In this document: piece after piece, positions 1-7,014 of the stretch
Layout of the letters: the number at the start of each line of letters is the position of its first letter
Numbering within the stretch: position 1 is the stretch's first letter
NCBI GenBank assembly: GCA_031401035.1
Contig: JANNRA010000191.1
Span: forward strand, 1 to 8,615
Length of the DNA stretch: 8,615 nt
Direction of reading: 5' to 3'
DNA from: JANNRA01 sp031401035
GTDB lineage: Bacteria > Desulfobacterota > Binatia > HRBIN30 > CADEER01
Made by a program: the position numbers and the translations under genes
Notes under the pieces: generated by a model
What the model was told of the DNA's origin: nothing
The model's input: only the letters and a program-made list of their open reading frames with translations
The model's database searches: none

Positions 1-50
1 CTTCGCCGCGAAGTGTCCGTTTCGCCCCAACGTCCCCGTCGGGATCGCGC

Positions 51-1157
51 GTGAAGAGCCTTGCCGAGGTGGTGGCGCGCCACCGGGTGATCGTCTGCGC
101 CGGCAGCGGCGGCGTCGGCAAGACCACCACCGCCGCGGCGCTGGCGGTGCACGGCGCCGAGCAGGGACGGCGCACGATGGTGCTGACGATCGACCCGGCG
201 CGCCGCCTGGCGGACGCGCTGGGCCTGAAGACGGTCGGCAACGAGGCGCGCCGGGTGGCCGTCGGCGGCGGCTCCCTGACGGCGATGATGCTCGACCAGA
301 AGGGCGCCTGGGACGCCCTGGTGGAGCGCTACGCGCCCAGCCCGGAGGTGCGCACGCGCATCCTCGCCAACCGCTTCTACCAGCACCTCTCGGAGAGCTT
401 CGCCGGCTCGCAGGAGTACATGGCGATCGAGCAACTGGCCGAGCTGCACGCCAGCGACCAGTACGACCTGATCGTCGTCGACACGCCGCCGACGCGCCAC
501 GCGCTCGACTTCCTCGACGCGCCGCGGCGCATCGCCGCCTTCCTCGACCGCCAGGTGATCCGCTGGTTCGTCAAACCGTACTTCTCCGCCGGCTGGTCGA
601 CGCTGCGCGTCGTCAACCGCGCCGCCGGGTCGCTGTTGCGCCGCCTCGAGGATGCCACCGGCATTACCGCCCTGGTCGAGATTTCCGATTTCTTCAACTC
701 GATGAGCGGCCTGTTCGAGGGCTTCGAGGCGCGCGTCCAGGCGGTCGACGCGCTGCTGCGCGCCAAGGAGACCGCCTTCGTCATCGTCACCTCGCCCGAG
801 GAGCAGGTGCTGGTCGAGGCCGAGGAGTTCTGCGCCCAACTCGGTGCGCTGGCGATTCCGCTGCGCGCCGTGGTGTTCAACCGCGTGCCGCGCGATGCCC
901 TGGCGGAGAGCCGGCGCCGCGACGAGGCGACGCTGCAGGGGCTGGTGGCGGGCGTCGTCGGCCACCGGGCGCGCGCCGCCGCCCTGGTCGAGAATTTCCT
1001 CCGCTACGAGACCCAGGCGCGCGGCGACCATCTGCGCATCGAGGCCTTCCGTCGCCAGCTGCCGGCCCGCACTGTCGTCGCCTCGGTGCCGAACTTCGAC
1101 GCGGACCTGCACGACGTGGCGGGCTTGCGGCGCATGATTCCGCACCTGGTCGCCTGA
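51..1157 (+). CDS. ArsA-family ATPase, resembling the mycobacterial Rv3680 subgroup
   Basis: This is a soluble P-loop ATPase of the ArsA/GET3 (SIMIBI) class, 368 residues long. The P-loop GSGGVGKT lies at residues 18-25. TIDPARR at 46-52 and a switch II-like DTPPTRH at 144-150 follow, and the FYQ...SFAGSQEYMA stretch at about 109-125 is typical of the actinobacterial and deltaproteobacterial members. The classic ArsA/MinD 'signature' lysine (GKGGVGKT) is a serine here (S19). From memory, a non-lysine residue at this position is usual in this subgroup. No arsenic genes (arsB, arsC, arsR) are nearby, so arsenite export is unlikely and the true substrate is unknown. The start is GTG at 51, chosen because the P-loop then sits near residue 20 as in relatives; a weak GGGA lies 5' of it. 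The frame stays open to the left edge, so a start outside the window is possible. Relatives often occur as tandem ArsA pairs, and a partner could lie just upstream. The next gene starts 12 bases downstream, probably in the same transcript. Confidence 0.9.
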   Translation: MKSLAEVVARHRVIVCAGSGGVGKTTTAAALAVHGAEQGRRTMVLTIDPARRLADALGLKTVGNEARRVAVGGGSLTAMMLDQKGAWDALVERYAPSPEVRTRILANRFYQHLSESFAGSQEYMAIEQLAELHASDQYDLIVVDTPPTRHALDFLDAPRRIAAFLDRQVIRWFVKPYFSAGWSTLRVVNRAAGSLLRRLEDATGITALVEISDFFNSMSGLFEGFEARVQAVDALLRAKETAFVIVTSPEEQVLVEAEEFCAQLGALAIPLRAVVFNRVPRDALAESRRRDEATLQGLVAGVVGHRARAAALVENFLRYETQARGDHLRIEAFRRQLPARTVVASVPNFDADLHDVAGLRRMIPHLVA

Positions 1158-1169
1158 GCGCGCCGCCGC

Positions 1170-3272
1170 ATGCCGCGCGTCAATCGACTGACGCCGCTGG
1201 TCGACGTGCCGGCGGTGGTGTTCGACACCGAGACCACCGGGCTCGACGTCGGCAGCGCCCGCCTGGTGCAGATCAGCGCCGTGCGCTTCGCGTCGGGCAG
1301 CGTCCGGCACGACCAGACCTTCGACCGGCTCATCAACCCGGGGGTGCCGATTCCGGCCGGCGCCACGGCGGTGCACCGCATCACCGACGCGGCGGTCGCC
1401 GCGGCGCCGAGCTTCGCCGTGGTGTGGCCGGCCTTTGTGGCCTTCCTCGGCGATGCGGTGCTGGTCGGGCAGAGCGTCGGCTTTGACCTCGCGGTGCTGC
1501 TGCGCGAGGTGGCCCGTGCGGGCGAGCGCTGGCAGCCGCCGCGCTTTCTCGACACCAAGCTGTTGGCCGCGGCGCTCGATCCCGAGGGGCGCGAGTTCGG
1601 CCTCGACGCTCTGGCGGCGCGGCACCAGGTCGCCGTCGCCGATCGCCACCGCGCCCTCGGCGACGCGCTCGTCACCGCCGAGATCCTGGCGCGCCAGATC
1701 CCGTTGCTGGTCGAGGCCGGCATCCGCACCCTGGCCGACGCCGAGGCGCACGCCAACGCCCAGGTGCGCATCCGCGCTCGCCAGGCGGCGGCGGGGTGGT
1801 ACGAGGCCGCCGCCGCGCCCGCCCTCGACCTGTACGAGTCGGGGCGCGAAGCGACCCTGCTGGCACGCCTCGATACCTTCCCCTATCGGCATCGCATCGA
1901 GCACGTGATGACGCGCGGCGCGCGCATCGTGCCGCCGTCGATGCGGCTCGCCGACGCGGTGCGTCTCATGGTCGATGAGAAGCGTCGCGCCGTGCTCACC
2001 GGCGACGCGGCGACGGCGCGTGCCGACGGCATCGTCACGCAGGGCGACGTCCTGCGCGCCATCGCGTGCCTCGGCCCGGCGGCGCTGGAGGCGCGCCTGG
2101 AGACGGTGATGAGCGCGCCGGTGGCGACCCTGCCGCGCGAGGCGCTGCTCTATCGGGCCCTCGCCCGGTTGCAGCGCCTCGGCGTGCAACACCTGGCGGT
2201 GGAGGACGCCGCGCACCGCGTCGTCGGCCTGCTGTCGCTCGGCGATCTGGTCGCCAACCAGGCTGCCGACGCGCTGATCCTCGGGGACGAGCTGTCGACG
2301 GCGCGCTCGCCGCGCGAGCTCGCCACGGGCCGCGCCAAGCTGGTCGACCTGGCGCGCCACCTGCTCGGCGACGGGGTCGACGCGCACGAGCTGGCCGCCG
2401 TGGTCAGCGGCGAGCTGCACGAACTGCTCGGCCGCGCCGCGGCGCAGGCCGAGCAGCGCATGGAGAGCCAGGGCGATGGGCGGCCGCCGGTCCCCTACGC
2501 GCTGCTCGCCCTCGGTCGCAACGGCCGCGGCGAGTCGCTGCTGGTGCCGCGCCTCGAGCACGCGCTGGCCTTCGAGAGCGGCGCCGTCGACGGCTTCGAG
2601 GCGCGCTGGTTCGCCGCCTTCGCCGCCCATCTCGACGACGTGCTGCGCGCCGCCGGCCTGGCGACGGCGGACGGCGCGGCGGCGGTGCTGGCGCCCTGGC
2701 GCCGCAGTCTGGCGGACTGGCAGGCGGAGTTGGGGCGCTGGGCGGCGCAGCCCGACGCGAGTGCCGACGCCGCGGCGGGCCTGTTCGACTTCACCTACGT
2801 GTACGGGGACGACGCGTTGGCCGGCGAGCTGCGCGACGCCGCAATGGAGGCCGGGGCCGGCGCGCCGGGTCTGATCCGCCGCCTGGCGCCGCGCCGCCGC
2901 CCAGTGCCGCTGCTGACCGCGGGCACGCCCTTCGATCTTGGCGCCGCCGCGCTCGAGCCGATCGAAGCGGCCGCCCGCGCCCTGGCGGTGGCGGGGCGGA
3001 TCACGGCCCGCGGTACCGCCGAGCGCCTCAGCCTGGCGACCACCCGTACCGGCCTGTCCAAGGCCACCGCCGACGACCTGATCGAGACGCACGAGAAGGC
3101 GTTGCGCGTCGTCCTCGGACAACAGTTGGCCGACCTGGCGGCTGGTCGCACGCCCTCGTACCACGTCGATCCCGCCCGCCTCGCCCCCGATGTCCTCCCC
3201 GGCCTCCTCGCAGCGGTGGCGCGCCTGGCCGGCGTCGGCGACATCGTCCGCTACGCCCTGGCCCTGGTGTGA
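1170..3272 (+). CDS. DnaQ-like 3'-5' exonuclease fused to CBS pair and degenerate DUF294 nucleotidyltransferase module
   Basis: This 700-residue protein has four parts. Residues 12-180 form a DnaQ/PolC-epsilon-like DEDDh exonuclease: DTE at 19-21, GFD with D106, and HRALGD with H160 and D165, so all five catalytic residues are present. Residues about 245-365 form two CBS motifs (VMTRGARIVPP; VMSAPVATLP, each ending in a GD-V/L turn), which usually bind adenine nucleotides. Residues about 385-560 match the DUF294 NTase-like domain, with LGRNGRGE at 448-455 and FDF...YGDDALAGELR from 539. Residues about 580-695 match the all-helical DUF294 C-terminal domain. The expected NTase motif T-D-Q-D-N is replaced by P-R-L-E-H (460-464), which suggests lost nucleotidyl transfer. 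No signal peptide or membrane segment is visible, so the protein is probably cytoplasmic. The ATG at 1170 is 12 bases after the ArsA stop and gives a start close to the exonuclease core. The nucleic acid target and the CBS ligand are unknown. Confidence 0.88.
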   Translation: MPRVNRLTPLVDVPAVVFDTETTGLDVGSARLVQISAVRFASGSVRHDQTFDRLINPGVPIPAGATAVHRITDAAVAAAPSFAVVWPAFVAFLGDAVLVGQSVGFDLAVLLREVARAGERWQPPRFLDTKLLAAALDPEGREFGLDALAARHQVAVADRHRALGDALVTAEILARQIPLLVEAGIRTLADAEAHANAQVRIRARQAAAGWYEAAAAPALDLYESGREATLLARLDTFPYRHRIEHVMTRGARIVPPSMRLADAVRLMVDEKRRAVLTGDAATARADGIVTQGDVLRAIACLGPAALEARLETVMSAPVATLPREALLYRALARLQRLGVQHLAVEDAAHRVVGLLSLGDLVANQAADALILGDELSTARSPRELATGRAKLVDLARHLLGDGVDAHELAAVVSGELHELLGRAAAQAEQRMESQGDGRPPVPYALLALGRNGRGESLLVPRLEHALAFESGAVDGFEARWFAAFAAHLDDVLRAAGLATADGAAAVLAPWRRSLADWQAELGRWAAQPDASADAAAGLFDFTYVYGDDALAGELRDAAMEAGAGAPGLIRRLAPRRRPVPLLTAGTPFDLGAAALEPIEAAARALAVAGRITARGTAERLSLATTRTGLSKATADDLIETHEKALRVVLGQQLADLAAGRTPSYHVDPARLAPDVLPGLLAAVARLAGVGDIVRYALALV

Positions 3273-3332
3273 CGGCGCGGCGCTATCCGTCAGACCAGCG
3301 GCCGATCGACGCATAGAGGCACTGGCTGGGAC

Positions 3333-3351
3333 CGCGGGCGTCTCGCCCGCG
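3333..3351. repeat. GC-rich hairpin between convergent genes; possible dispersed repeat and bidirectional terminator
   Basis: Two perfectly complementary 8-base arms, CGCGGGCG (3333-3340) and CGCCCGCG (3344-3351), flank a TCT loop. The hairpin ends just before the stop of the minus-strand LapA-LapB gene and 61 bases after the stop of the exonuclease gene, so it could end transcripts from both sides. There is no T-run on either strand, so it is not a canonical intrinsic terminator. The core GGGACCGCGGGCGTCTCGCC resembles an intergenic repeat I recall from several GC-rich environmental bacteria, whose false translation reads GTAGVSPA. The rest of the 82-base gap (3273-3354) shows nothing else recognisable. 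Confidence 0.5.
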
Positions 3352-3354
3352 CCG

Positions 3355-4638
3355 TCAGCTCTCGCCGCCGGCGCGGTAGGTGTCGAAGCGGCCGCAGCCG
3401 GGGCAGTAGCCGACCCAGGCTTCGCTGACCCGTTTGCAGACGCTGCAGCTGTGGTCCGCCGCGGCGGCGCCGAGGCGGTCGGCGGCGCGGCTGGCGGCGG
3501 TCCAGGCGGCGGCGTGGTCGCCGCGCTGGTGGTGCAGCTCCGCCCAGGCGCGCTGCGTCGTCGGGGCGTCCTGGTGGGCGATGGCGCGCAGCTCGCGCTC
3601 GGCGGTGTCGAAGGCGCCGGTGGCGAGGGCGCTGCGCGCCAGGAGCAGGTGCGCGCCGTCGCCCTCGACCTCGTTCCAGTGCTTGCCGAGCAGCGCCAGG
3701 ATGCGCTCGTGCTCGCGGGCCGAGCGTTCGTGGGCGAGCAGGCGCTCGACGAAGACCAGGCGCGGGTGGGCGCGGAAGCCCTTCTCCCACACCTTGATCG
3801 CCTCGTCGGCGCGGCCGGCGTCGACGAGCGCGTCGCCAAGGCCGACCACCGCCGGGACGAAGTCGCGCGCCTGCACGACGACGGCGTCGAGCGCCGTCAG
3901 GCGGTCGGCGGCCTCGGGTAGCGCCAGCGCCGCCTGGTAGCGCAGCTCGCGCAGGCGCTCGTGCTCGCCCGGGCGCGCCGCGGCGGACAGCGTCTCGACG
4001 TACATCGCCTGCACCTCGGCCGCGTCGCCCCAGCGTTCGGCGTCGCGGTACAGTTCACGCAGGCTGATGAGCACCCGCGGGGCGCGCGGGAAGCGCACGC
4101 GCAGGGTCTCCAGCATGCGGATCGCCTCGCCGCGGTCGCCGCGCCGGCGCAGCGTCTCGCCGAGCGCGTAGCGCAGGTCGGCGTCGTTGGCGTCCTCCGC
4201 CAGCGCCGCCTCCAGGACCTCTTGCGCGGCGGCGTATTCGCCGGTGTCCAGGTACGACGACGCCAGCGCCAGCGCCGCCGCCGAGTTGCCGCTGCCGCGC
4301 CGCCAGGCCTTGCGCAGCAGCGCGCGACCGCGTTCGAGTTCGCCGCCCCAGGTGGCGGCCTCGCCTTCCTGGTGCCACGTCGCGGACTGCGCCGCCGTGC
4401 GCGCGGCGCGGCGGCCGCGCCAGCCGCCGAGGCGCTCCGACAGGCCGCGCAGCGACCCGCCGGTGAGAATCAGCAGGGCGCCGGCGCAGAAGGCCAGTAG
4501 CAGCAGCACGCCGAGCATGGGGCGGAAGGTGTGGACGTGCGTCGGCCGGAACTCGACCTCGCCCGGATTGAGGGCGACGAGGGCGGCAAAGGCAGCCGCG
4601 AGCGCCAGGCCGCCGAGGACGAGCAGGCCGCGCTTCAT
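3355..4638 (-). CDS. lapB: LapA-LapB fusion: membrane-anchored TPR protein with C-terminal zinc ribbon, likely LPS regulator
   Basis: The 427-residue protein begins with a LapA-like (DUF1049) module. Two hydrophobic segments at about 4-23 and 40-60 are separated by a short loop containing LNPGEVEF, the hallmark of that family. Residues about 85-385 are helical repeats of TPR type, for example NSAAALALASSYLDTGEY and DADLRYALGETLRRRGD. The C-terminus has C398-x2-C401 and C412-x2-C415, the rubredoxin-like metal site typical of LapB (E. coli YciM). In E. coli, LapA and LapB are separate neighbouring genes; LapB guides FtsH to degrade LpxC and so limits LPS synthesis, and it also acts as an assembly scaffold. 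A similar role at the inner membrane is inferred here from architecture. The ATG at 4638 is 7 bases after the rsfS stop, so the gene is probably the last of the proA operon. It could instead be a different TPR/zinc-ribbon scaffold, but the combination of all three parts argues for Lap. Confidence 0.82.
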   Translation of the reverse strand: MKRGLLVLGGLALAAAFAALVALNPGEVEFRPTHVHTFRPMLGVLLLLAFCAGALLILTGGSLRGLSERLGGWRGRRAARTAAQSATWHQEGEAATWGGELERGRALLRKAWRRGSGNSAAALALASSYLDTGEYAAAQEVLEAALAEDANDADLRYALGETLRRRGDRGEAIRMLETLRVRFPRAPRVLISLRELYRDAERWGDAAEVQAMYVETLSAAARPGEHERLRELRYQAALALPEAADRLTALDAVVVQARDFVPAVVGLGDALVDAGRADEAIKVWEKGFRAHPRLVFVERLLAHERSAREHERILALLGKHWNEVEGDGAHLLLARSALATGAFDTAERELRAIAHQDAPTTQRAWAELHHQRGDHAAAWTAASRAADRLGAAAADHSCSVCKRVSEAWVGYCPGCGRFDTYRAGGES

Positions 4639-4645
4639 GGCCGGC

Positions 4646-5053
4646 TCAATGCGCGTTGCTGGCCAGGCGCAGGTCGCGCGCCTGACTGCGGTAGGGTTCG
4701 GGCAGTGTCACTTCCGGCGCGCGCGCCCACAGGCGTTCGAGGTCGTAGAACTCGCGCACCGACTCGAGGAAGACGTGGACCACCACGTCGCCGCAGTCCA
4801 TCAGCACCCACTGGCCGCCGCTGACGCCTTCCATCATGCGCGGCTTGCGGCCGAGGCTGGAGAGGTTCTCGCGGATGCTCTCGGCGATCGCCTGCACCTG
4901 CGTATCGGAGCGGCCGGTGCAGATCAGGAAGTAGGCGGCCAGCGAGGTGAGCTCGCCGACGTCGAGGAGCAGCACATCGTAGGCTTTGCGGTCGAGCGCG
5001 AAGCGCACGCACAGCAGGGCGGTCTCGCTCGCGTCGGTGACGGGCTTTTTCAC
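4646..5053 (-). CDS. rsfS: Ribosomal silencing factor RsfS (Iojap/DUF143 family)
   Basis: This 135-residue protein is of normal family length. RsfS binds ribosomal protein uL14 on the large subunit and blocks joining of the small subunit, which lowers translation in starved or stationary cells. The conserved family blocks are all present: LTSLAAYFLICTGRSDTQVQ at 35-54, QWVLMDCGDVVVHVF at 81-95 and EFYDLERLW at 101-109. The start is GTG at 5053. Its first bases form GTGA with the nadD stop (4-base overlap), which suggests translational coupling. nadD-rsfS adjacency is widespread in bacteria and supports both assignments. The C-terminal tail of about 25 residues after the conserved core is unremarkable. 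No strong Shine-Dalgarno sequence is seen, which fits coupling. Confidence 0.95.
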   Translation of the reverse strand: MKKPVTDASETALLCVRFALDRKAYDVLLLDVGELTSLAAYFLICTGRSDTQVQAIAESIRENLSSLGRKPRMMEGVSGGQWVLMDCGDVVVHVFLESVREFYDLERLWARAPEVTLPEPYRSQARDLRLASNAH

Positions 5054-5733
5054 GAGGCGACACGGCTCCGTCGATAGAGACCCGCGTTGGCCGCGTAGCG
5101 CTCGACCGGCGCGGGCACCAGATAGCGAATCGACCGCCCGCGCCGGCTGCGCTGGCGGATGTCCGTGGCCGAGATGTCGAGTGCCGTGACGGTCAAGAAT
5201 CGAATCCGCGTCCCCGTGTGGTGCAGAAGTTCAGACGTACTCGATCCGTAGCAAAAGTCCCCGCGAGCGGCAACGGGGAGGAGGGCGCGCGGGCGGCTCA
5301 GGCGGCCGGGCGGGCGGGTCCAGACGGCCAGGTCGGCGAGGCCGAAGATGCTGCGGTAGTCCTTCCAGGTGCCGATGTCGCAGAAGGCGTCGAGGCCGAC
5401 GAGCAGGGTCAGCGCCGCGTCGGGCAGGCGGGCGCGCAGGGCGCGCAGGGTGTCGATGGTGAAGGAGCGCCCGCGCCGCTCGCACTCGATGGGCGAGACC
5501 GCGAAGGCGGGATGACCGGCGACGGCCAGGCGCACCATGGCCAGGCGGTGGCGCGCCGGGGTGAGACGGCGCCGCACCTTGTGCGGCGGGTCGGCGGCCG
5601 GGACGAAGAGGACGCGCTCGAGCCCAAGCTGCTCGCGCGCCTCCTCGGCGCAGCGCAGGTGGGCGAGGTGGATCGGGTCGAAGGTGCCGCCGAAGACGCC
5701 GATACGCCGCGCCGTGTCGCGCCGCGCGCTCAC
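5050..5733 (-). CDS. nadD: Nicotinate-nucleotide adenylyltransferase NadD
   Basis: NadD transfers AMP from ATP to nicotinic acid mononucleotide, giving deamido-NAD, a key step in NAD synthesis. The 227-residue protein shows the nucleotidyltransferase signature GGTFDPIHLAH at 15-25 (H22 and H25 of the HxxH motif), VPAADPPHK at 44-52, SFTIDTL at 90-96, GLDAF..IGTWKDY at 113-126 and the C-terminal ISATDIR at 187-193, which corresponds to the ISSTxIR motif. The frame is open far upstream (to 7020), but that part is only an arginine-rich shadow of proA. The GTG at 5733 is the chosen start because it lies 10 residues before the conserved core and overlaps the proA stop as GTGA. The gene is tightly coupled to proA upstream and rsfS downstream. 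Confidence 0.95.
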   Translation of the reverse strand: MSARRDTARRIGVFGGTFDPIHLAHLRCAEEAREQLGLERVLFVPAADPPHKVRRRLTPARHRLAMVRLAVAGHPAFAVSPIECERRGRSFTIDTLRALRARLPDAALTLLVGLDAFCDIGTWKDYRSIFGLADLAVWTRPPGRLSRPRALLPVAARGDFCYGSSTSELLHHTGTRIRFLTVTALDISATDIRQRSRRGRSIRYLVPAPVERYAANAGLYRRSRVAS

Positions 5734-6989
5734 GCGCGGATCTGCCCGCTGCCCTGGATCACGTATTTGTACGTGGTCAGCTCGCGCAGTCCCATCGGGC
5801 CGCGGGCGTGCAGGCGGTTGGTGGAGATGCCGATCTCGGCACCGAAGCCGAATTCGAAGCCGTCGGTGAAACGGGTCGAGGCGTTGACGTAGACCGCCGC
5901 CGAGTCGACCGCGGCGGTGAAGCGCTGCGCCTGCGCGACGCTGTCGGTGACGATGGCGTCGGAGTGGCCGGTGCCGTAGGCGCCGATGTGCGCGATGGCG
6001 TCCTCGAGGCCATCGACGACGCGCACCGAGAGGATCAGGTCGAGGTACTCGGTGCGCCAGTCCTCCTCGCTCGCCGGCACGGCGTCGGGCAGCAGCGCGC
6101 AGGTCTGCGGGCAGCCGCGCAACTCGACGCCGGCGGCGCGCAGCGGCGCCGCCACCTGCGGCAGGAAGCGCTCGGCGACGGCGCGATGCACCAGCAGCGT
6201 CTCCATGGCGTTGCAGACGCCGGGGCGCTGCACCTTGGCGTTGACGGCGATGCGCTCGGCCATTGCCAGGTCGGCGCGCTCGTCGACGTAGACGTGGCAG
6301 ACGCCGGCGTAGTGCTGGATGACCGGGATCGCCGACTGCTCGGTTATGGCGGCGATCAGGCTCGGGCCGCCGCGCGGCACGATGACGTCGACCAGCTCGC
6401 GCTGGCGCAGCAGCGCCGTGACGGCGCGCCGGTCGGTGGTCGGGATCAACTGCACCGCCGCGCCGGGGAGGCCGGCGGCGGCGATGGCGGCGGCGAGGCA
6501 GTCGGCGATGGCGCGGTTGGTGGCGAAGGCCTCCGAGCCGCCCTTGAGGACGACGGCGTTGCCGGACTTCAGGCACAGCCCGGCGGCGTCGGCGGTGACG
6601 TTCGGGCGCGACTCGTAGATCATGCCGATGACGCCGATGGGGATGCGCACCTGGGCGATGTCGAGGCCGTTCGGCCGCCGCCAGCGGGTGATGGTCTCGC
6701 CGACCGGGTCGGGCAGGGCGGCGATCTCGTCGAGCCCGCCCGCCATCGCCTCGACCCGCGCCGGCGTCAGCGTCAGGCGGTCGAGCAGGGCGCCGCTCAG
6801 GCCGGCGGCGCGGCCGGCAGCGACGTCGCCGGCGTTGGCCTCCACCAGGGCGGGGGCCGCGTCGCGCAGGCCAGAGGCGGCGCTGCGCAGGGCGGCGTTC
6901 TTGGCGTCGGTGGCGGTGGTGGCGAGGATCCGCGCCGCGGCGCGCGCGGCCTGGCAGAGGGCGACGACGCCCGACTCGATCTCGCTCAC
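5730..6989 (-). CDS. proA: Gamma-glutamyl phosphate reductase ProA
   Basis: ProA reduces gamma-glutamyl phosphate with NADPH to glutamate semialdehyde, the second step of proline synthesis, in the cytoplasm. With a GTG start at 6989 the protein has 419 residues, the usual length. Conserved stretches include YESRPNVTADAAGLCLKSGN at 125-144 followed by VVLKGGSEA, HYAGVCHVYVD at 226-236, NAKVQRPGVCNAMETLLVH at 250-268 with the catalytic cysteine at 259, and GFGAEIGISTNRLHARGPMG near 381-400. An ATG at 7016 would add 9 residues and would overlap the ATG of the divergent symporter. The frame is also open to 7097, but that region is symporter coding sequence. I prefer 6989 because SEIESGVVALCQAARAAARI aligns best with normal ProA N-termini; the choice is not certain. 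No proB lies in the window. The gene is first of the proA-nadD-rsfS-lap operon. Confidence 0.95.
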   Translation of the reverse strand: MSEIESGVVALCQAARAAARILATTATDAKNAALRSAASGLRDAAPALVEANAGDVAAGRAAGLSGALLDRLTLTPARVEAMAGGLDEIAALPDPVGETITRWRRPNGLDIAQVRIPIGVIGMIYESRPNVTADAAGLCLKSGNAVVLKGGSEAFATNRAIADCLAAAIAAAGLPGAAVQLIPTTDRRAVTALLRQRELVDVIVPRGGPSLIAAITEQSAIPVIQHYAGVCHVYVDERADLAMAERIAVNAKVQRPGVCNAMETLLVHRAVAERFLPQVAAPLRAAGVELRGCPQTCALLPDAVPASEEDWRTEYLDLILSVRVVDGLEDAIAHIGAYGTGHSDAIVTDSVAQAQRFTAAVDSAAVYVNASTRFTDGFEFGFGAEIGISTNRLHARGPMGLRELTTYKYVIQGSGQIRA

Positions 6990-7014
6990 GGTGACGGTAT
7001 ACAAACGCGCCTGC
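6990..7014. promoter_or_regulatory. Head-to-head start region of proA and the symporter gene
   Basis: Only about 25 bases separate the preferred proA start (GTG, 6989) from the symporter ATG (7015). The stretch contains GTATAC at 6997-7002, a palindromic -10-like sequence in an otherwise very GC-rich area, and TGCATGCA at 7012-7019 overlapping the start. I see no convincing -35 box and no Shine-Dalgarno for either gene. Promoters for each gene would have to sit here or inside the other gene's 5' coding part, and leaderless transcripts are plausible. This is inference from spacing and base composition only. Confidence 0.25.

Noticed and set aside
1..54. C-terminal tail of an upstream gene ending in TGA at 52-54, with a GTGA overlap to the ArsA start
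   Set aside because: Only 17 codons are visible, their third positions are less GC-rich than in the real genes, and the other two frames are also open to the edge, so it cannot be supported.
2066..3316. A 416-codon plus-strand frame inside the exonuclease fusion gene
   Set aside because: It is an Arg/Ala/Gly-rich shadow in another frame of a gene with clear domains.
3190..3921. A plus-strand frame running antisense into the LapA-LapB gene
   Set aside because: It is a low-complexity Gly/Ala/Val product, and the opposite strand carries the TPR and zinc-ribbon motifs.
6622..7014. N-terminal extension of the symporter frame
   Set aside because: It is antisense to proA and lacks homology-like features; the ATG at 7015 gives a normal GPH N-terminus.
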